Below are positions 1 through 8,510 of a stretch of DNA of 64,000 nt, one piece after another. Below the pieces are notes generated by a model. The model ran no database searches, was not told the origin of the DNA, and saw only the letters and a program-made list of their open reading frames with translations. The stretch comes from Emcibacter sp. (GTDB taxonomy: Bacteria > Pseudomonadota > Alphaproteobacteria > Sphingomonadales > Emcibacteraceae), in contig JAKIUQ010000001.1 of assembly GCA_021647465.1 (NCBI GenBank), positions 271,923-335,922 of the forward strand, written 5' to 3'. Numbering within the stretch: position 1 is the stretch's first letter; every line of letters begins with the position of its first letter. A program made the position numbers and the translations under genes.

Positions 1-301
1 GAACCGTGACCTTATGACGCCTTGACAAGGCATAGATGGTATCGCCTTTTCGAACATGAATGGTTAAGGGGTTTTTCGAAGGATTATCAGGGAATATCTG
101 TATTTTTGTTGTTGTGATTTTTTTGCGAATTGGCTTGTCACGCGGCGTCGGAATGGGATAGGGCGTATTTTTTGCATAATGCTTGACCGGAATGGCATGC
201 TCATATCTTGTGCTAAAAGAATGCCCTTCCTGACAGGCGGATAATATACCGCTGACGCCAAGAATAACCGTAATTTTCAAGAGCAGGTTATATATCTTCA
301 T
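1..301 (-). CDS. NlpD-like LysM lipoprotein, N-terminal part (runs off window)
   Basis: The reading frame opens with ATG at 301 and stays open to base 1, giving 100 residues without a stop. A hydrophobic signal of about 20 residues ends in a lipobox (LSAC, Cys at about residue 23), so the product should be a lipoprotein. After a Pro/Lys-rich linker the sequence HVRKGDTIYALSRRHKVTV is the start of a LysM peptidoglycan-binding domain. In many proteobacteria the gene after surE-pcm is an M23-family NlpD/EnvC-type amidase activator, which fits, but the catalytic-like part lies outside the window. It is probably co-transcribed with pcm, 41 bases upstream. The naming is inference from the N-terminus and synteny. 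Confidence 0.8.
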   Translation of the reverse strand, partial: MKIYNLLLKITVILGVSGILSACQEGHSFSTRYEHAIPVKHYAKNTPYPIPTPRDKPIRKKITTTKIQIFPDNPSKNPLTIHVRKGDTIYALSRRHKVTV

Positions 302-342
302 GAACCTACTGTAAAAACTCTATTTCTGAATATCAACTCTAT

Positions 343-990
343 TCATGATTCATGAACAATACCGGGCAGTAATGGCACAAATTTAACCGGCATCAGATTT
401 TCCTGCATAAACCCATCTTCCTTGCGGGTAATACGTATAATATGCTGGGTTTTTCCCTGTGCGCCAATGGGGATTACCATAATGCCGCCAATCTTTAATT
501 GTTGCAGAAGTAAATCTGGAATTTCTTCTGAGGCCGCCGTCACCATAATACGGTCAAACGGGGCCTGTTCCGGCCAGCCTTTCATGCCATTGCCAAAAAG
601 CGTTGTGATATTAAAAACATTCAATTTTTCAAACATCTGCGCCGCGCCATTCAACAAGGGTAAATGGCGTTCAATCGTGAATAACCGGCGGCATAATTTG
701 GCCAAAACCACGGATTGATAACCGGACCCGGTGCCGACTTCCAAAATTTTATGATTTTTAGAAATACCAAGAGCTTCTGTCATAAAGGCGACGACAAAGG
801 GCTGGCTAATGGTTTGGCCACTATTGATCGGAAGGGCGGCATTTTCATAGGCCTGACTGCGCAGGGCCTTCGGAATGAAGTCTTCGCGGGGGATGGCGGC
901 AATAGCGGCCAAAACGTCCTCATCCTTTATGCCCTCTTCGCGCAATTCTGATAAAAGGCGTGCTTTTTTATCTGATAAAGTCAAGGTCAT
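343..990 (-). CDS. pcm: Protein-L-isoaspartate O-methyltransferase
   Basis: This 215-residue protein repairs damaged proteins by methylating L-isoaspartyl residues with S-adenosylmethionine in the cytoplasm. The conserved NSGQTISQP loop (about 56-64) and the SAM-binding motif ILEVGTGSG (about 82-90) followed by YQSVVLA are both present, and the length is normal. Its ATG overlaps the surE stop by one base (TAATG), so translation is probably coupled. surE-pcm is a classic stationary-phase survival pair. Confidence 0.96.
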   Translation of the reverse strand: MTLTLSDKKARLLSELREEGIKDEDVLAAIAAIPREDFIPKALRSQAYENAALPINSGQTISQPFVVAFMTEALGISKNHKILEVGTGSGYQSVVLAKLCRRLFTIERHLPLLNGAAQMFEKLNVFNITTLFGNGMKGWPEQAPFDRIMVTAASEEIPDLLLQQLKIGGIMVIPIGAQGKTQHIIRITRKEDGFMQENLMPVKFVPLLPGIVHES

Positions 991-1769
991 TAAAAATCTT
1001 TATTCATTTGTTCTCTGATGGTTAAAAGAGAATTTTCATGCGTTAAGTTAAGATGTAATGGCGTGACAGATATATATCCTTCTTTAATGGCCGCAAGGTC
1101 AGTCTCCGGTTCTGGTTCGCCATATTCCCGCCGAAAACCTATCCAGTAATAATTTCCGCCTCTGGGGTCTTTTCGTTTTTCAATGAACAGTTCCGCATCA
1201 TCCCTGAAACCCTGATGGGTGGTTCTTATCCCTTTGAGTTTATCCGGATAAAGCGGAAAATTAACATTCATGAATACACCCTCTTGCCAAGGCACAGAAA
1301 TCAGGGTTGTCAAGACAGAAAGCCCGTGGTCTCTTGCAACCTGATATAAATCATAAGGATAGTCCCGCTTGACCTCCTGACTAAAGGCGATAGAGGGGAT
1401 ATGACAAATAGTGCCTTCCATCGCCGCAGAAATTGTGCCGGAATAGGTCATATCCTCCGCCAGATTAACCCCCCTGTTTACGCCAGAGAGCAACAAAGTG
1501 GGTTTTTCAGGCATAAGCGTGTGCGTTGCCATCATGACGCAGTCTGTGGGTGTTCCCTTCACCGAGAAAAACTTTTCATCAATCTGACGGTAACGCACAG
1601 GTTCATGCAAAGACAATGAATGACCCTTGCCGCTTTGTTCTTCCTCCGGCGCAACAATCCAGACATCATCGCTGATAGATCTTGCCATATCTTCCAATAG
1701 CTTCAGGCCGGGCGAATTATAACCATCATCATTGGTGATTAATATACGTGCCGAAATAGAATTACTCAT
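990..1769 (-). CDS. surE: 5'/3'-nucleotidase SurE
   Basis: A 259-residue metal-dependent nucleotidase/phosphatase of the SurE family. The N-terminal ILITNDDG motif supplies the metal-binding Asp pair, and LSGVNRGVNLAEDMTYSGT is the conserved central block containing the metal-binding Asn. The ATG at 1769 overlaps the serS stop by four bases (ATGA), showing tight coupling within serS-surE-pcm. Length and motifs are ordinary. Confidence 0.96.
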   Translation of the reverse strand: MSNSISARILITNDDGYNSPGLKLLEDMARSISDDVWIVAPEEEQSGKGHSLSLHEPVRYRQIDEKFFSVKGTPTDCVMMATHTLMPEKPTLLLSGVNRGVNLAEDMTYSGTISAAMEGTICHIPSIAFSQEVKRDYPYDLYQVARDHGLSVLTTLISVPWQEGVFMNVNFPLYPDKLKGIRTTHQGFRDDAELFIEKRKDPRGGNYYWIGFRREYGEPEPETDLAAIKEGYISVTPLHLNLTHENSLLTIREQMNKDF

Positions 1770-3049
1770 GACGCTTTATGGCATTCTATGGTCTTCTTTC
1801 CCCCCATATAAGGCCGAAGAACTTCCGGAATTACGATACTGCCATCCTGTTGCTGATAATTTTCCAACAGGGCCACCAAAGTGCGCCCAACAGCAAGCCC
1901 GGAACCATTAAGCGTGTGAACAAAACGGGTTTTCTTGTCGCCGCTGGCCCGGCAACGGGTATTCATGCGGCGGGCTTGGAAATCTCCGGTATTGGAGCAG
2001 CTGGAAATTTCACGGTACGCCCCTTGCCCCGGCAGCCAAACCTCAAGATCATAGGTTTTCTGGGCGGCAAACCCCATATCTCCGGCGCATAATATCAATT
2101 TACGATAGGCCAGACCAAGGCGCTGCAATATTTGCTCGGCAGCCCCGGTCATGCGTTCCAATTCGTCATGGCTTTGTTCCGGCGTTGTAATGCTGACCAG
2201 TTCCACCTTGTTAAATTGATGCAGCCGGATCATCCCGCGCGTATCGCGGCCTGCGGAGCCGGCCTCTGACCTGAAACACTGGCTTAACGTTGTAAAGCGG
2301 CGCGGCAGTGTTTCTTCTTCCAATATATCCCCGCGAACTATATTGGTCAGCGGGACTTCTCCTGTTGGAATCATATAATGGCCGGAGGTCGCTTCGAAAA
2401 GGTCATCTTTAAATTTGGGCAGGTTGCCTGTGCCAAAAAGAGCATGATCCCGCACCAATAATGGCACGCTGGTCTCCTGATAACCAAATTCTGAAGTATG
2501 AATGTCCAGCATGAAAGATGATAGCGCCCGTTCCAGCTTTGCCAAATCTCCATGCAAAATGACAAAACGCGCGCCGGACATACGGGCGGCCCCTTCAAAA
2601 TCCATCATTTCAAGCGCTTCGCCTAAATCAAAATGCTGTTTGGGCTCAAAGTCGAACTCTGGAACACGGCCCCATTTCAGGATTTCAACATTATCCTCTT
2701 CACCTGCGCCATGCGGCACATCATCGGCCGGGATATTGTCCAAACGGCACATTTTTTGATTTAATTCATCAGAAATATTGCGCACATCTTCTTCCAAGGC
2801 CGTCATACGGGCCTTGATGTCTGCAACTTCCTTGATGATTTCGGCGGCATCCAGACCTTTTGATTTTGCCTGACCAATTTCCTTAGACGCCGTATTACGC
2901 CGGGATTGACAATCCTGCAACTGGGTTTTCTTTTCACGTAACTTTGTATCAAGCGCGATTAAATCCGCGGATTGCGGGGCAATATTACGCCTGCTCCAGC
3001 CCAGATCAAAAGCTTCGGGGTTTTCCCGAATAGCCTTGATGTCAAACAT
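1766..3049 (-). CDS. serS: Seryl-tRNA synthetase
   Basis: A 427-residue class II aminoacyl-tRNA synthetase that charges tRNA-Ser. The first 110 or so residues form the antiparallel coiled-coil tRNA-binding arm. Class II motif 2 is visible as FRSEAGSAGRDTRGMIRLHQF, and the Ser-specific REISSCSNTGDFQARR block and the C-terminal NGSGLAVGRT motif 3 are intact. The start at 3049 (MFDIKAIREN) matches family N-termini and overlaps the tatC 3' end by 8 bases. It sits between tatC and surE in a minus-strand run. Confidence 0.97.
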   Translation of the reverse strand: MFDIKAIRENPEAFDLGWSRRNIAPQSADLIALDTKLREKKTQLQDCQSRRNTASKEIGQAKSKGLDAAEIIKEVADIKARMTALEEDVRNISDELNQKMCRLDNIPADDVPHGAGEEDNVEILKWGRVPEFDFEPKQHFDLGEALEMMDFEGAARMSGARFVILHGDLAKLERALSSFMLDIHTSEFGYQETSVPLLVRDHALFGTGNLPKFKDDLFEATSGHYMIPTGEVPLTNIVRGDILEEETLPRRFTTLSQCFRSEAGSAGRDTRGMIRLHQFNKVELVSITTPEQSHDELERMTGAAEQILQRLGLAYRKLILCAGDMGFAAQKTYDLEVWLPGQGAYREISSCSNTGDFQARRMNTRCRASGDKKTRFVHTLNGSGLAVGRTLVALLENYQQQDGSIVIPEVLRPYMGGKKTIECHKAS

Positions 3050-3899
3050 TGTTTTTGTCCTTAATGGTTAAACGAATAAAAATAATTGAAATTTCATATA
3101 AAATTAGTATCGGTATGCCAAGCCCAATTTGACTGATCGGATCGGGCGGTGTCATTATGGCGGCAAAAGCAAAGGCCGCCACAATCATATATTTTCGTTT
3201 AGCCGCAAGGCCATTTGCCGTCACAATCCCGACCCGCGCCAAAAGAACCAATAAAATAGGCAGCTGGAAACTAATGCCAAAGGCCAAAATAAGCAACATG
3301 ACAAGTGACCAATATTCCCTGACCGTTGGTAATAGTTCAATGGATAAAACGCCCGCCAGTTTTTCTTTGCTTATGCCCGCAGCGGCGTCGGCCACATCAG
3401 GAGAAATCGCCTGCGGCCCAAGCTGAAAAGACATGAAAAAATTCCACGCATTGGGAATAACCAGATAATAGGCCAATGCCGCGCCCATAAGAAATAATAC
3501 CGGCGTCCCGATCAGGAAGGGCAGAAAGGCCTTTTTCTCATTTCCATATAATCCCGGGGCAACAAATTTCCATAATTGGATAGAAATCAGGGGAAAGGTC
3601 AGGCAAAAGGCGGCAAAAAAGGAAATCTTCAGATAGACAAAAAAGGCCTCATGCATGCCGGTATAGATCATTTTGGCATCCTGATCATATTTTAGGGATA
3701 CATCAACATAGGGCTGCGCCAAAAAAATATAAATTTCTTCGTTGAAATAAAAACACACAACAAAAGCCACAAGTATATAGCCGGCCACCCAAAGCAATCG
3801 CCGCCTGAGCTCTATCAAATGCTCCAGTAACGGCGCGGCACTTTTATCAAGCTCATCTGCCTCATCTTTTTTGGCATTTTTCGCTGGCAGGTCAGTCAT
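3042..3899 (-). CDS. tatC: Sec-independent protein translocase subunit TatC
   Basis: A 285-residue polytopic inner-membrane protein with six predicted membrane segments, the core receptor for twin-arginine signal peptides. The N-terminal PLLEHLIELRRRL block is the TatC signature and the FxFNEEIY region follows the first helix. It overlaps tatB by four bases. At least one Tat client may be encoded in this window: the TRAP binding protein at 36599 has an RRxFLK-type leader. Confidence 0.96.
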   Translation of the reverse strand: MTDLPAKNAKKDEADELDKSAAPLLEHLIELRRRLLWVAGYILVAFVVCFYFNEEIYIFLAQPYVDVSLKYDQDAKMIYTGMHEAFFVYLKISFFAAFCLTFPLISIQLWKFVAPGLYGNEKKAFLPFLIGTPVLFLMGAALAYYLVIPNAWNFFMSFQLGPQAISPDVADAAAGISKEKLAGVLSIELLPTVREYWSLVMLLILAFGISFQLPILLVLLARVGIVTANGLAAKRKYMIVAAFAFAAIMTPPDPISQIGLGIPILILYEISIIFIRLTIKDKNNV

Positions 3900-4183
3900 A
3901 CAGGATCCTTTTTATCCTGTTCTTCTTCCGGTTTGATATCCGGTACCGTATCATTCACATCTAATGGTATATTTCCGGCCTCGTTCAATTTTCGGGTGAC
4001 TTCCTCTAATTCAACTTCATCCGCCATTTGCTTGATGCTGGTTTGAAATTCCTGTCCCATGGATCTTATTTTTGAAATAAACCGGCCAATATTGCGCAGC
4101 AGCGCGGGCAAGTCTTTTGGTCCAACCACGATAATGGCCAGTAAGACAATCATAAACATTTCTATCATGCCGATATCGAACAT
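3896..4183 (-). CDS. tatB: Tat translocase subunit TatB
   Basis: A 95-residue protein with an N-terminal membrane helix (about 5-21, MIEMFMIVLLAIIVVG), the conserved GPKDLPALLR hinge and an amphipathic helix, followed by an acidic polar tail. It is shorter than enterobacterial TatB (about 170 residues) but within the alphaproteobacterial range. Position between tatA and tatC supports TatB rather than a second TatA. Confidence 0.92.
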   Translation of the reverse strand: MFDIGMIEMFMIVLLAIIVVGPKDLPALLRNIGRFISKIRSMGQEFQTSIKQMADEVELEEVTRKLNEAGNIPLDVNDTVPDIKPEEEQDKKDPV

Positions 4184-4203
4184 TTTATGTCTCGGGAATT
4201 AAG

Positions 4204-4437
4204 TTAACTATTTGTTTTTTTTGACTTTATGTCTTTAACATCAGTTTCAGATTTTTGATCAATGACTTTTGGGTCCTGCTTTATTTCAGCCGAATCGATA
4301 TCTTCTTCTGCCATGCCCTTTTTGAAACTTTTAATGCCTTTCGCCACATCGCCCATAAGATCAGAAATTTTCCCTCGACCAAACAGTAAAACCAATAACA
4401 AAACAACAATAGCAATTTGCCAAAAACTTAAGCCCAT
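4204..4437 (-). CDS. tatA: Tat translocase subunit TatA
   Basis: A 77-residue pore-forming Tat component. It has a single N-terminal membrane helix (IAIVVLLLVLLFGRGKISDL), the FGRGKI hinge and the amphipathic helix ending in GIKSFKKGM, then a charged disordered tail. It lies 20 bases upstream of tatB. A strong AAGGAG-type ribosome-binding site precedes the ATG at 4437. Confidence 0.95.
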   Translation of the reverse strand: MGLSFWQIAIVVLLLVLLFGRGKISDLMGDVAKGIKSFKKGMAEEDIDSAEIKQDPKVIDQKSETDVKDIKSKKTNS

Positions 4438-4578
4438 GAGTATTCTCCTTTTTGAAGAGCATTTCTTTCACCTTGAAACCATACGGGGATTGCGCATTAG
4501 CCGTGAAATTTACATGATGAAAATCAACGAAATTGAATAGGAAAGCAACATAAAAAATATTTATTACGATGAAATATT

Positions 4579-5184
4579 TTATTCCCCGGCAGAACCCGGT
4601 AATTCGGGCTGTTCTTCTATCGGTTTATCATCTCCCAACAGGTTAAGGCGGGAAGTATTCACATTGGCCAGAAAGCCCGCCGCCTTCAGCTCCGAAAGGC
4701 CGGGCAGATCTTTAATGCTATTCAGCCCGAAATGAACCAGAAAATTTTCCGTTGTGCCATATGTCATTGGCCTGCCGGGCGTTCTGCGGCGGCCCATGGG
4801 CCGAACCCACACGGCTTCCATTAAAACGTCAAGAATGCCTTTGCTTAAGGATACACCGCGGATCTCTTCTATTTCAGCACGTGTGACAGGCTGATGATAA
4901 GATATTATCGCCAGTGTTTCCACAGCCGCCCGTGACAGCCTTTTATCTTCCTCCACTTCTTTTCTCAGCAAGAATGCCAGATCAGGCGCCGTCTGAAACA
5001 TCCATTTTCCGGCAATTTCCACAAGGTTCACGCCCCGTTTTTCATAATGCTCCTGTAAATTGCGTAACAAGCTCTCAATTTTCACCTCTTCAGGCAGGCA
5101 GTCTGCAAGTGCAATAGAAGATAATGGTTTATCACTGGCGAATAACAAGGCTTCTATTATTCGGGTATGTTCAATGGTTTCCAT
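4579..5184 (-). CDS. scpB: Segregation and condensation protein B
   Basis: A 201-residue winged-helix protein that binds ScpA and SMC to form the bacterial condensin. Typical ScpB features are the N-terminal IIEALLFASDKPLS, the middle AAVETLAIISYHQPVTRAEIE block and the GRRRTPGRPMTYGTT motif. It follows scpA by 19 bases. A 141-base gap without a gene separates it from tatA. Confidence 0.95.
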   Translation of the reverse strand: METIEHTRIIEALLFASDKPLSSIALADCLPEEVKIESLLRNLQEHYEKRGVNLVEIAGKWMFQTAPDLAFLLRKEVEEDKRLSRAAVETLAIISYHQPVTRAEIEEIRGVSLSKGILDVLMEAVWVRPMGRRRTPGRPMTYGTTENFLVHFGLNSIKDLPGLSELKAAGFLANVNTSRLNLLGDDKPIEEQPELPGSAGE

Positions 5185-5203
5185 GACTTTTCCTTATTTT
5201 GGC

Positions 5204-5998
5204 TTAATCCTTACGATCCGTTTTCCTGATGAATAACGGGCCAAAAGCTTGTTTCTGGACAATTTCGGCCTTTCCTGAACGCGCCATTTCCAGGGAGGCC
5301 GTGAACAGGCTTGCTTTAACAGACCGCTTCATATTATCTGCCATGTTAGAATCCGGTAGAAACTGGTATAAATCCGTCCAGTCAACGGCAAGTCCGATCA
5401 TCCCTTTTAAACGTTCCAATGCTTGATCCAATGTATAAACATCTCTTTTATGGATACGAATATCTGCAATGGCATTTCGTGTTTTATGATCCGCATAAAC
5501 CCTGAGCAAATCATATAAACTCAATTCAAAAACGGCATTTTTGGTCACGATCACGGGTTCCGGCATTCCGCGTGCAAACACATCCCGCCGCAATTGATTA
5601 CGTGACATCAGTCGCGCGGAAGAGTCTCTGATGGCGCTTAACCTTTGTAGCTGATAGGTCAGCCGGGCGGCCATTTCTTCGGCGGAAAATTCTTCTTCTG
5701 AATTTTCTTCGGGTAAGAGCAGGCGTGATTTTAAATAAGCCAGCCAAGCCGCCATCACAAGGTAATCCGCCGCCTTTTCAAGCTTTTGCACTTTGGCATC
5801 GGCGACAAATTTTAAGAACTGCTGTACCAGTTCCAGAATTGAAATCTGTTTCAGGTCAACTTTTTGAGTTCTGGCCAAGGCAAGCAAAACATCAAGCGGA
5901 CCTTCAAAGCCATCAATATCAAGGATCAGAACCGCGTCACTATCCAATGCGGTTCCTATATCAAATTCTGATTGCTCTTTTGTCTCTTTGTCGCTCAT
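5204..5998 (-). CDS. scpA: Segregation and condensation protein A
   Basis: A 264-residue kleisin-like subunit of the SMC-ScpAB complex. The FEGPLDVLLALARTQKVDL motif near residue 32 is the family hallmark, the middle is acidic, and the C-terminal winged helix (VKASLFTASLEMARSGKAEI) binds SMC. It starts 14 bases after the M50 protease gene, in the common alphaproteobacterial order nagZ-scpA-scpB-tat. Confidence 0.95.
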   Translation of the reverse strand: MSDKETKEQSEFDIGTALDSDAVLILDIDGFEGPLDVLLALARTQKVDLKQISILELVQQFLKFVADAKVQKLEKAADYLVMAAWLAYLKSRLLLPEENSEEEFSAEEMAARLTYQLQRLSAIRDSSARLMSRNQLRRDVFARGMPEPVIVTKNAVFELSLYDLLRVYADHKTRNAIADIRIHKRDVYTLDQALERLKGMIGLAVDWTDLYQFLPDSNMADNMKRSVKASLFTASLEMARSGKAEIVQKQAFGPLFIRKTDRKD

Positions 5999-6012
5999 TC
6001 ATTCTCTTTAAA

Positions 6013-6681
6013 TTAACTTGGCGCGATCCATCCGGCCAATTGTTGAACAAGATCAATAACGGGCATCAACACCGCCCATAGAATATTTAAGTTCAATCCA
6101 ATTTGCTGCCCGAGCATCGGTAACAGGAATAACCCTATTATGATAAACATACCATATGGTTCAACCCGTGATAAGGGCCGCGCGATGAAATCCGGCAGCA
6201 GGCCAACCGCGACCCTTCCCCCATCCAGAGGCGGGATTGGTAACATATTAAACACCGCGAGAAGCGCATTGATAAAGATAGCATATTTAATATTTTCCAC
6301 CAACCAAACACCGGCAATATTAGGTAAAAAACCGACCACATGCAGTAAAAGTGCGGCACATATCACCAAAATTATATTTGCTGTCGGCCCGGCAAGCGCG
6401 ACCAGCACCATATCTCTTCGGGGGTTGTTCAGGTTATTAAAATTTATCGGCACCGGTTTGGCGTATCCAAATAAAAAACCCCCAGACATTAATAACATCA
6501 ACGGTAAAATTATTGTGCCAAAAATATCAATATGAACAATGGGGTTAAAACTTACCCGTCCGAGTAATTTGGCCGTATTATCCCCTAATTTATAGGCCAC
6601 CCAGGCATGGGCGGCCTCATGAAATGTTATGGCCAAAAGCAATGGCAGTACGATCACAGGCAACAGCTGTAAAAAATCCAT
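6013..6681 (-). CDS. Site-2 protease family (M50) membrane metalloprotease
   Basis: A 222-residue integral membrane protein of the Rv1417/YwhC-like M50 group. The zinc-binding HEAAH motif lies at about residue 22-26 in the first helix, and the third ligand region NMLPIPPLDGG is near the middle. Several hydrophobic segments follow. The substrate cannot be told from sequence. It is wedged between nagZ and scpA, as in many alphaproteobacteria. Confidence 0.9.
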   Translation of the reverse strand: MDFLQLLPVIVLPLLLAITFHEAAHAWVAYKLGDNTAKLLGRVSFNPIVHIDIFGTIILPLMLLMSGGFLFGYAKPVPINFNNLNNPRRDMVLVALAGPTANIILVICAALLLHVVGFLPNIAGVWLVENIKYAIFINALLAVFNMLPIPPLDGGRVAVGLLPDFIARPLSRVEPYGMFIIIGLFLLPMLGQQIGLNLNILWAVLMPVIDLVQQLAGWIAPS

Positions 6682-6723
6682 ATCAGTGAAATCCCGTTAA
6701 TATTTACTTAAGTTACCTACATA

Positions 6724-7731
6724 TTAATTTTTGAGGACTTTTTCCAGCCATTTAACCAGTTCATCCGCATCAACCTCTGAAATTTCATCGCGTGACTTGA
6801 ACATATCCGCTATCCAGTTCTCACTTACCATATTAACATCATATAAAGCCTCCAGCAGCGCGCGGCGTTCTGTCAGCGGCGCGTTGCAATGGAGGATAAG
6901 GTCGCAGCCAGCCCTTAAAGCTTGCTTGGCATTGGCTGAGGGATTGCCTGATAAGGCTTTCATATTGACATCATCTGAAATCAACACCCCCTTAAAGCCG
7001 ATTTCTTCCCTGATCACTTGCCGGATAACTTTTTCTGACAGGGTCGCAGGATTTATCGCATCTATGGCCGAATAAACCACATGGGCTGTCATGGCAAGCG
7101 GCATATGATTTAAGGCCTTAAAGGGGGCAAAATCCGTTTTGGATAATATATCTCGCGAGGTATCGACAATTGGCAGGTCAATATGGCTATCCACGGTTGC
7201 GCGGCCATGACCCGGGATATGTTTTATAACCGGCAAAACGCCGCCAGACAGCAGGCCTTCGCAAGCTGCCTCGCCCAATTTTGCCACAATATCCCCATTT
7301 TCGCCATATGATCTATCGCCAATCACTTTATCCGCGCCGGAGAAATATAGATCCAATAAAGGGTAACAATTAACGGATATGCCCAAAGATCTGAGTTCAT
7401 CTGCCATCAAACGGGCATTTATTTTGGTGGCGACCAAGCCCATCTCGCTATCTTTTTTATATAAAGTGAGCAAGGCTTTACCGCTTGGGGGCTTTCGCCA
7501 ATATTCCGGGTTCAAGCGGCAGACACGCCCGCCCTCCTGATCAATGAAGATCGGCACATCTTCGCGATCAACCGCTTTTTTCATCTCATCGGTAAGTCTT
7601 TTAAGCTGGCTTGGTGACTGGCAATTCCGGGCGAATAATATAAAGCCAAAAGGGTCGAGCTCATTAAAAACAGCTGTCTCATCCGCTGTTAAGGAAAGAC
7701 CATCACAATCCAATATTACGGGCCTTGCCAT
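6724..7731 (-). CDS. nagZ: Beta-N-acetylhexosaminidase (GH3)
   Basis: A 335-residue cytoplasmic glycoside hydrolase family 3 enzyme that removes N-acetylglucosamine from recycled muropeptides. It has the KHIPGHGRATVDSH loop with the catalytic Asp/His dyad and ISDDVNMKAL with the nucleophile Asp. Its ATG directly abuts the stop of the SPOR gene upstream, so translation is probably coupled. Both neighbours act on or bind peptidoglycan. Confidence 0.94.
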   Translation of the reverse strand: MARPVILDCDGLSLTADETAVFNELDPFGFILFARNCQSPSQLKRLTDEMKKAVDREDVPIFIDQEGGRVCRLNPEYWRKPPSGKALLTLYKKDSEMGLVATKINARLMADELRSLGISVNCYPLLDLYFSGADKVIGDRSYGENGDIVAKLGEAACEGLLSGGVLPVIKHIPGHGRATVDSHIDLPIVDTSRDILSKTDFAPFKALNHMPLAMTAHVVYSAIDAINPATLSEKVIRQVIREEIGFKGVLISDDVNMKALSGNPSANAKQALRAGCDLILHCNAPLTERRALLEALYDVNMVSENWIADMFKSRDEISEVDADELVKWLEKVLKN

Positions 7732-8481
7732 CTATTTTACCATCACAATGCAGGCTTGTTTCTTTGTCTTTAATCCGGCGCAGATATTATCTGCCTGTTC
7801 TCTTGATGTAACCAGCCCTCCTCTAAGTCGATAAAGGACGCCTTTTTTACCCAAATCAATCATCATGACATCAGGACTGAGGCCCGACAGAAGTGCGGGA
7901 TTATCATTTTTGAGTTTTTCCCATAGCTGTTCTGCGGTTTCTTTCTTACCAAAAGCCCCGAGTTGAACAAGAAAGCCATCAGTGCCGCCTTTTACAGACG
8001 GGGCAATGGCGGCAACAGACTGTGCGACAGATTCTGGTTTTACAACAAGATTTTCGTCCTGATTATTTTCCTTTGGCGAAGCAACAATGGTTGTATCGAC
8101 AATTTTTTCTGTCATTTTTATTTCAGGCGTTTTTATTTTTGGTCTGTCAAGAGGCAGCTCGGCACTGGCCCCAAGGCTTTCATCATGTTCAGTTTCGCCA
8201 GAGGTCACGCGGTTGAAAACATTTTTATCTTGATTGAGGACTTCCATGCCGCCCGGATTTTCCGGCTTTACTTTTATGACAGAATTATCTGCCCGCACAA
8301 CAGGCACCGGCCCGTTACTCGCGCCTTCCATATAACTATACCAGATCAACCCGCCAAAGATGGCTAAAATAATAACCGTTAACGCCGCCACAAACATACG
8401 TCGGCCGGTCATATCGCCCTCGTCCGTATATTCCTCCGGTAATGGCTGCAGCCATGATGATTTTTCATTTTCATCTGACAT
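7732..8481 (-). CDS. SPOR-domain membrane protein
   Basis: A 249-residue bitopic protein: a short cytoplasmic N-terminus, one membrane helix at about 29-50 (VAALTVIILAIFGGLIWYSYM), a long low-complexity periplasmic linker, and a C-terminal SPOR domain (about 170-249, beginning FLVQLGAFGKKETAEQLW). SPOR domains bind septal peptidoglycan with denuded glycan strands, so a division or cell-wall role is likely. It resembles FtsN in layout but I cannot assign it as FtsN. Confidence 0.88.
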   Translation of the reverse strand: MSDENEKSSWLQPLPEEYTDEGDMTGRRMFVAALTVIILAIFGGLIWYSYMEGASNGPVPVVRADNSVIKVKPENPGGMEVLNQDKNVFNRVTSGETEHDESLGASAELPLDRPKIKTPEIKMTEKIVDTTIVASPKENNQDENLVVKPESVAQSVAAIAPSVKGGTDGFLVQLGAFGKKETAEQLWEKLKNDNPALLSGLSPDVMMIDLGKKGVLYRLRGGLVTSREQADNICAGLKTKKQACIVMVK

Positions 8482-8510
8482 CCTAAATCCCTTCCCGTGA
8501 TGTTATTTCT

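Noticed and set aside
64..261. 65-codon minus-strand frame at the left edge
   Set aside because: Another frame of the NlpD-like lipoprotein gene, whose correct frame starts at 301 and has a lipobox and LysM start.
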